Shown here: one piece after another, positions 6,910 to 8,780 of the stretch
How positions within the stretch are numbered: the first letter of the stretch is position 1
How the letters are laid out: each line of letters opens with the position of its first letter
Source: an uncultured Pirellulaceae bacterium
GTDB lineage: Bacteria > Planctomycetota > Planctomycetia > Pirellulales > Pirellulaceae
DNA: 8,780 nt
NCBI GenBank assembly: GCA_947258905.1
Contig: CAMYKF010000713.1
Location: 1 to 8,780, forward strand
Direction: 5' to 3'
The notes under the pieces: generated by a model
The model's input: the letters and a program-made list of their open reading frames with translations, nothing else
Database searches by the model: none
Told to the model about the DNA's origin: nothing
Position numbers and translations under genes: made by a program

Positions 6910-7025
6910 AATGAGATTGCAGCCGAGAAGGTGAGCGGCAGGACGCTCAAGCGGGTGACACCGGTTCAAGAATCGGGTTACCGACTGCGGCTCGTTTGCA
7001 CCCTGGTTCGGTTCCGCTTCATGTG

Positions 7026-7061
7026 CTCACTGCATGCCCCGGACTCACTGCATGCCCCGGG
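7026..7061. repeat. 18-bp tandem duplication
   Basis: CTCACTGCATGCCCCGGA (7026-7043) is followed at once by CTCACTGCATGCCCCGGG (7044-7061), differing only in the last base. It is enclosed by GTTCG (7006-7010) and CGAAC (7062-7066), which could close it as a stem. It looks like a recent slippage duplication. Confidence 0.85.
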
Positions 7062-7195
7062 CGAACAAGGGGCCGACAAGGTCATGGGTACGTCTCCACA
7101 TCCATGACCGCAAATTCGTCTCGATTTGCGACAAGCGTCCCGATTCGAGATAAATCTCGTGGCAGGTTTCCCCAGCCGGTAAGGCTGGTCCGCAC

Positions 7196-7232
7196 AAAAA
7201 AAGCCTGATTTTGCGGGACTTCGGTCTTTTTT
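7196..7232. terminator. Possible bidirectional terminator
   Basis: An A-tract AAAAAAAG (7196-7203) and GCC face GG-T-CTTTTTT (7223-7232), so AAAAAAGCC can pair with GGTCTTTTTT with one bulge. Both strands end the stem in a run of six or seven T. Inside lies a small GAC-TTCG-GTC tetraloop hairpin. The GC part of the stem is short, so efficiency is doubtful. Confidence 0.35.
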
Positions 7233-7243
7233 GGTCGCGCGCC

Positions 7244-7278
7244 CGAATTTGGCACGTGGCATGCCACATGTGGATTCG
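7244..7278. promoter_or_regulatory. Long dyad centred on a 12-bp palindrome
   Basis: GTGGCATGCCAC (7256-7267) is a perfect palindrome. It extends with a CA/TG pair beyond one mismatch, and further out CGAAT (7244-7248) faces ATTCG (7274-7278). With no unpaired loop it fits a DNA site for a dimeric protein better than an RNA hairpin. No regulator is present to link it to, so its role is unknown. Confidence 0.3.
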
Positions 7279-7345
7279 AACCGAACGGGAATTCTTCCTT
7301 ATCTTGATCTCCCGAAGCTATTGCCTCCTCTCGTTCGGTTCATTT

Positions 7346-7372
7346 TTGACCTGCCAAACTGGGTTAGATAAC
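7346..7372 (+). promoter_or_regulatory. Weak candidate promoter before the 7381 hairpin
   Basis: TTGACC (7346-7351, five of six to the -35 consensus) is followed after 15 bases by GATAAC (7367-7372, four of six to the -10). The spacing is short. GGGTT (7361-7365) and AACCC (7373-7377) also form a hairpin here, so the match may be incidental. If real, transcription would begin almost at the next hairpin. Confidence 0.2.
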
Positions 7373-7380
7373 AACCCTCG

Positions 7381-7445
7381 AAAGCTGCATCCCGGCACCG
7401 TCTTTTCTCAAGCTCCGTCGCTTGCCGGGACGCGGCTTTTTCTTT
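7381..7445 (+). terminator. Strong terminator-like hairpin upstream of the PH/zinc-ribbon gene
   Basis: AAAGC-T-GC-A-TCCCGGCA (7381-7397) faces TGCCGGGA-C-GC-G-GCTTT (7423-7439): 16 pairs counting one G-U wobble, with one A-C mismatch. The 25-base loop has its own CAAGC/GCTTG stem. The 3' arm runs into TTTTTCTTT. This is the clearest intrinsic terminator in the window. It lies over 850 bases after ftcD, so it ends either a very long 3' region or a separate short transcript. Confidence 0.65.
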
Positions 7446-7474
7446 GCGCGGATTGCGTGATTCCGGTACTCGCC

Positions 7475-7498
7475 GCCCGGATCGGGCCTTTCTACAAT
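7475..7498 (+). promoter_or_regulatory. GC hairpin and candidate -10 element for the downstream gene
   Basis: GCCCG-GAT-CGGGC (7475-7487) is a perfect five-pair stem followed by CTTTCTAC. TACAAT (7493-7498) matches the -10 consensus at five of six positions, but no -35 is visible at 16-18 bases. If used, the leader would be about 50 bases and contain a GTCGC-TCA-GCGAC hairpin (7511-7523). Confidence 0.25.
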
Positions 7499-7558
7499 CT
7501 GGCCACGGTTGTCGCTCAGCGACTGACGTAATCAAAATGACTTCGGGATGGATCAGTG

Positions 7559-8497
7559 ATGGCAACGATACCCGGCAAAATGACGGCTGCGCAAAAGGTC
7601 GCTGACCTGGGGCTGCAGTTCCCCGAGGACATCCAGTGGAACCTGGACACCATGTTCCCCAAGCTCAAGGGCATGGGGATTAAACGCGAGATCAAGCAAA
7701 AACATGCCATGATCCAGAAGCTGCACGCGCAACTCGCCGATACGCTGTATCCGGATGAGGAAATCCAGTACGTGGGCAAGGGGGTGCAAGTCAAATTCAG
7801 CGAACAGTACTTCCTCGGCATCTGGGCTCACGTCATCAACCAGACCGTATTCGTGCTGACCAATGTGCGGCTGCTGATGTTTCACACCAACACCAAGGGC
7901 AAGCCGCATCATTCGATCTGGATGGTGTACTACAGCCAGATCGTGAAGTTCAAAAAGTCACCGTTCTTCGGCAGCATGGTGATGAAGCTGAAAGACAAGA
8001 ACAAATTTGTGTTCAGCGGATTCAAGGGCCCCGACCGCAAACGCATGCCGAAAATTCTGGCCGAGATGAACGAACAGTACTCGGCGCTGGATTTTGATCC
8101 CGAAGTGACGCAGTCCCGCGAGAAGTTGTGCACGGTCTGCAAACAGGTGGTTCCAAAAGACGTTTACAAGTGCAACAACTGCGGGCAAGCGTACTGGAAG
8201 CCCTCCGAAATCGCCCTGCGCAGCCTGATCTTTCCCTCGTGGGGCGACTGGATCATGGGTCATCGCGGGCTGGCTATCGCCGAGGTGTTTGGCTATGTGA
8301 TGACGTGGATTGTCATCATTGCCCTGGTAATGAGTCCGGAAATGGAGATCACCATCGCGGCAGGATTCGGTGCAGTGATACTGATCATGGCTCACTTGTT
8401 TGACGCAATTCTAACCCGCGCCATCGCCCAAAAAGGCCTCACGCCGCGACAACCGCTGGTGCGGTACGAGAAAGTGAACGTGGCCGGCGAAGCATGA
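7559..8497 (+). CDS. Membrane protein with PH-like domain, zinc ribbon and two C-terminal helices; function unknown
   Basis: I do not recognise a named family for this 312-residue protein. Residues 1-60 are charged and helical-looking (KREIKQKHAMIQKLHAQL). Residues 64-175 look like a bacterial PH-like domain, with PDEEIQYVGKGVQVKF, then VFVLTNVRLLMFHT (97-110, the TxxRLL strand typical of these folds), SIWMVYYSQIVKFKK and VMKLKDKNKFVFSGF. A zinc ribbon follows: CTVC at 191-194 and CNNC at 205-208, ten residues apart. Two hydrophobic helices at about 237-259 and 263-285 place the C-terminus in the membrane. No signal peptide is seen. The start could be GTG 7556, ATG 7559 or ATG 7580; ATG 7559 is chosen because it directly follows the GTG and keeps the full N-terminus, but nothing proves it. 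The gene stands alone behind a terminator and before a repeat, so it is probably unconnected with the hut genes. Confidence 0.88.
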   Translation: MATIPGKMTAAQKVADLGLQFPEDIQWNLDTMFPKLKGMGIKREIKQKHAMIQKLHAQLADTLYPDEEIQYVGKGVQVKFSEQYFLGIWAHVINQTVFVLTNVRLLMFHTNTKGKPHHSIWMVYYSQIVKFKKSPFFGSMVMKLKDKNKFVFSGFKGPDRKRMPKILAEMNEQYSALDFDPEVTQSREKLCTVCKQVVPKDVYKCNNCGQAYWKPSEIALRSLIFPSWGDWIMGHRGLAIAEVFGYVMTWIVIIALVMSPEMEITIAAGFGAVILIMAHLFDAILTRAIAQKGLTPRQPLVRYEKVNVAGEA

Positions 8498-8512
8498 GAG
8501 GACAGCAATCTA

Positions 8513-8571
8513 CAACCTCTCCCATGATTGGGAGAGGTCAAGACCCGCTTTCGGCGGGGCTTGGGTGAGGG
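8513..8571. repeat. Three-arm palindromic repeat, copy B
   Basis: It is 55 of 59 bases identical to copy A at 3233-3291 and in the same orientation. The first stem is unchanged. In the second, CAAG (8539-8542) pairs with CTTG (8560-8563) where copy A has CAGG with CCTG, so both sides changed together. It lies 15 bases after the preceding stop codon and might serve as a transcript-end hairpin, although no T-run follows. Confidence 0.88.
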
Positions 8572-8594
8572 TTAATTCAACGGCATTCCGTCAC

Positions 8595-8609
8595 GCAAGT
8601 TTGGCTTGC
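8595..8609. repeat. Short perfect hairpin
   Basis: GCAAG (8595-8599) and CTTGC (8605-8609) pair around TTTGG. No T-run follows. The significance is unclear. Confidence 0.3.
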
Positions 8610-8650
8610 ATCCAGTGCATCAAATCCCTCCCGTAATTCCTCTTATCCGG

Positions 8651-8680
8651 CCTTCTCCCGGCGCACCGGGATTCTCACCC
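8651..8680. repeat. Degenerate palindromic repeat
   Basis: TCCCGG (8656-8661) and CCGGGA (8666-8671) form a perfect six-pair stem around CGCA. The flanks CCTTC and TTCTCACCC look like decayed arms of the same general repeat class as copies A to D. Confidence 0.5.
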
Positions 8681-8743
8681 AAGGGGGGCTCTTCGCGGAA
8701 TTTAGTGGCAAGTTTTCATTTGCTGGAATACCTCAGCCCCTGA

Positions 8744-8756
8744 CCCTCCCCCCGGG
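8744..8756. repeat. Truncated copy of the GC-rich repeat (like copy C)
   Basis: CCCTCCCCCCGGG is identical to 4678-4690 of copy C, then the sequence departs, leaving arm 1, the loop and three bases of arm 2. It looks like a fragment. The rest of 8572-8780 shows no gene. Confidence 0.45.
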
Positions 8757-8780
8757 CATTGGTGTCTACACAATTCGATA

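Larger units (their letters stand above)
6932..7232 (+). ncRNA. Hairpin-rich segment, possible structured RNA (unnamed)
   Basis: Successive perfect stems are visible by eye: TGAGCG/CGCTCA (6932-6949), GTCATGG/CCATGAC (7081-7108), CGCAAAT/ATTTGCG (7109-7130, with no gap from the previous stem), CGAGA/TCTCG (7146-7159) and CCAGCC/GGCTGG (7174-7190). CCGCA/TGCGG follows, then GAC-TTCG-GTC before six T residues (7218-7232). A run of six- and seven-pair stems with short loops, ending in a T-tract, is what a structured RNA with a terminator looks like. I match it to no known class (tRNA, tmRNA, RNase P RNA, SRP RNA or riboswitch), and strand is inferred only from the T-run. It could instead be a cluster of degenerate repeats. 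Confidence 0.35.
6528..7558. other. Intergenic region of about 1 kb without a credible gene
   Basis: No open frame here looks like a real protein. Frames crossing 6561-6906 exist only because a 78-bp repeat is 26 codons long and stop-free. Frames at 6996-7531 have no recognisable domain and cross perfect hairpins. The region divides into a tandem repeat block (6538-6909), a hairpin-rich stretch (6932-7278) and a terminator-like hairpin (7381-7445) followed by the leader of the next gene. Details are in separate entries. Confidence 0.75.

Noticed and set aside
7262..7340. tRNA 3' end or attachment site on the minus strand (GGTTCGAATCC)
   Set aside because: Only the T-loop-like motif fits. The T-stem pairs at about three of five positions, and no D-arm, anticodon arm or acceptor partner is found. 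No integrase is nearby.
7361..7377. Integron attC core (GTTAGAT matches GTTRRRY)
   Set aside because: No matching RYYYAAC partner is found at a suitable distance, and there is no integrase or cassette layout.
7211..7531. 106-codon plus-strand frame
   Set aside because: It crosses a palindrome and a terminator hairpin, has no recognisable domain, and its composition is unlike the real genes.

Overview
This window reads as a histidine-utilisation (hut) locus from a bacterium of the Planctomycetota or a related PVC/Bacteroidota-like lineage. That placement is an inference. It rests on intergenic DNA packed with palindromic repeats of the kind I associate with planctomycete genomes, the lack of clear Shine-Dalgarno sequences before every gene, and the fused formiminotransferase-cyclodeaminase. 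No rRNA or tRNA marker is present to settle it.

Layout: (1) 1-1290, minus strand: hutH, histidine ammonia-lyase, with its C-terminus off the left edge. (2) 1291-1419: spacer with a hexamer repeat and a long imperfect hairpin. (3) 1420-3078, minus strand: hutU, urocanase. (4) 3079-3439: divergent control region occupied by at least two palindromic repeats. (5) 3440-4663, plus strand: hutI, imidazolonepropionase. (6) 4664-4856: spacer holding two inverted copies of a GC-rich repeat. (7) 4857-6527, plus strand: fused glutamate formimidoyltransferase/formimidoyltetrahydrofolate cyclodeaminase (FtcD type). (8) 6528-7558: about 1 kb without a credible gene. It has a 78-bp tandem repeat (three full units, one diverged unit, one inverted partial unit), then a run of hairpins ending in T-rich stretches that could be a structured RNA, then a strong terminator-like hairpin. 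(9) 7559-8497, plus strand: a membrane protein of unknown function with a PH-like domain, a zinc ribbon and two C-terminal helices. (10) 8498-8780: repeats, no gene.

Together the four hut genes encode a complete route: histidine to urocanate (HutH), urocanate to imidazolonepropionate (HutU), imidazolonepropionate to N-formiminoglutamate (HutI), then formimino transfer to tetrahydrofolate and deamination to methenyl-THF (FtcD). Histidine carbon thus ends as glutamate, and the one-carbon unit is saved in the folate pool. No HutG hydrolase, HutC repressor or transporter is visible.

The most notable points are an Ala-Cys-Gly triad in HutH where characterised family members have Ala-Ser-Gly, with every other catalytic residue I know of intact; a repeat superfamily whose copies differ by compensatory base changes; and a hairpin-rich non-coding segment at 6932-7232 that may be an undescribed structured RNA.
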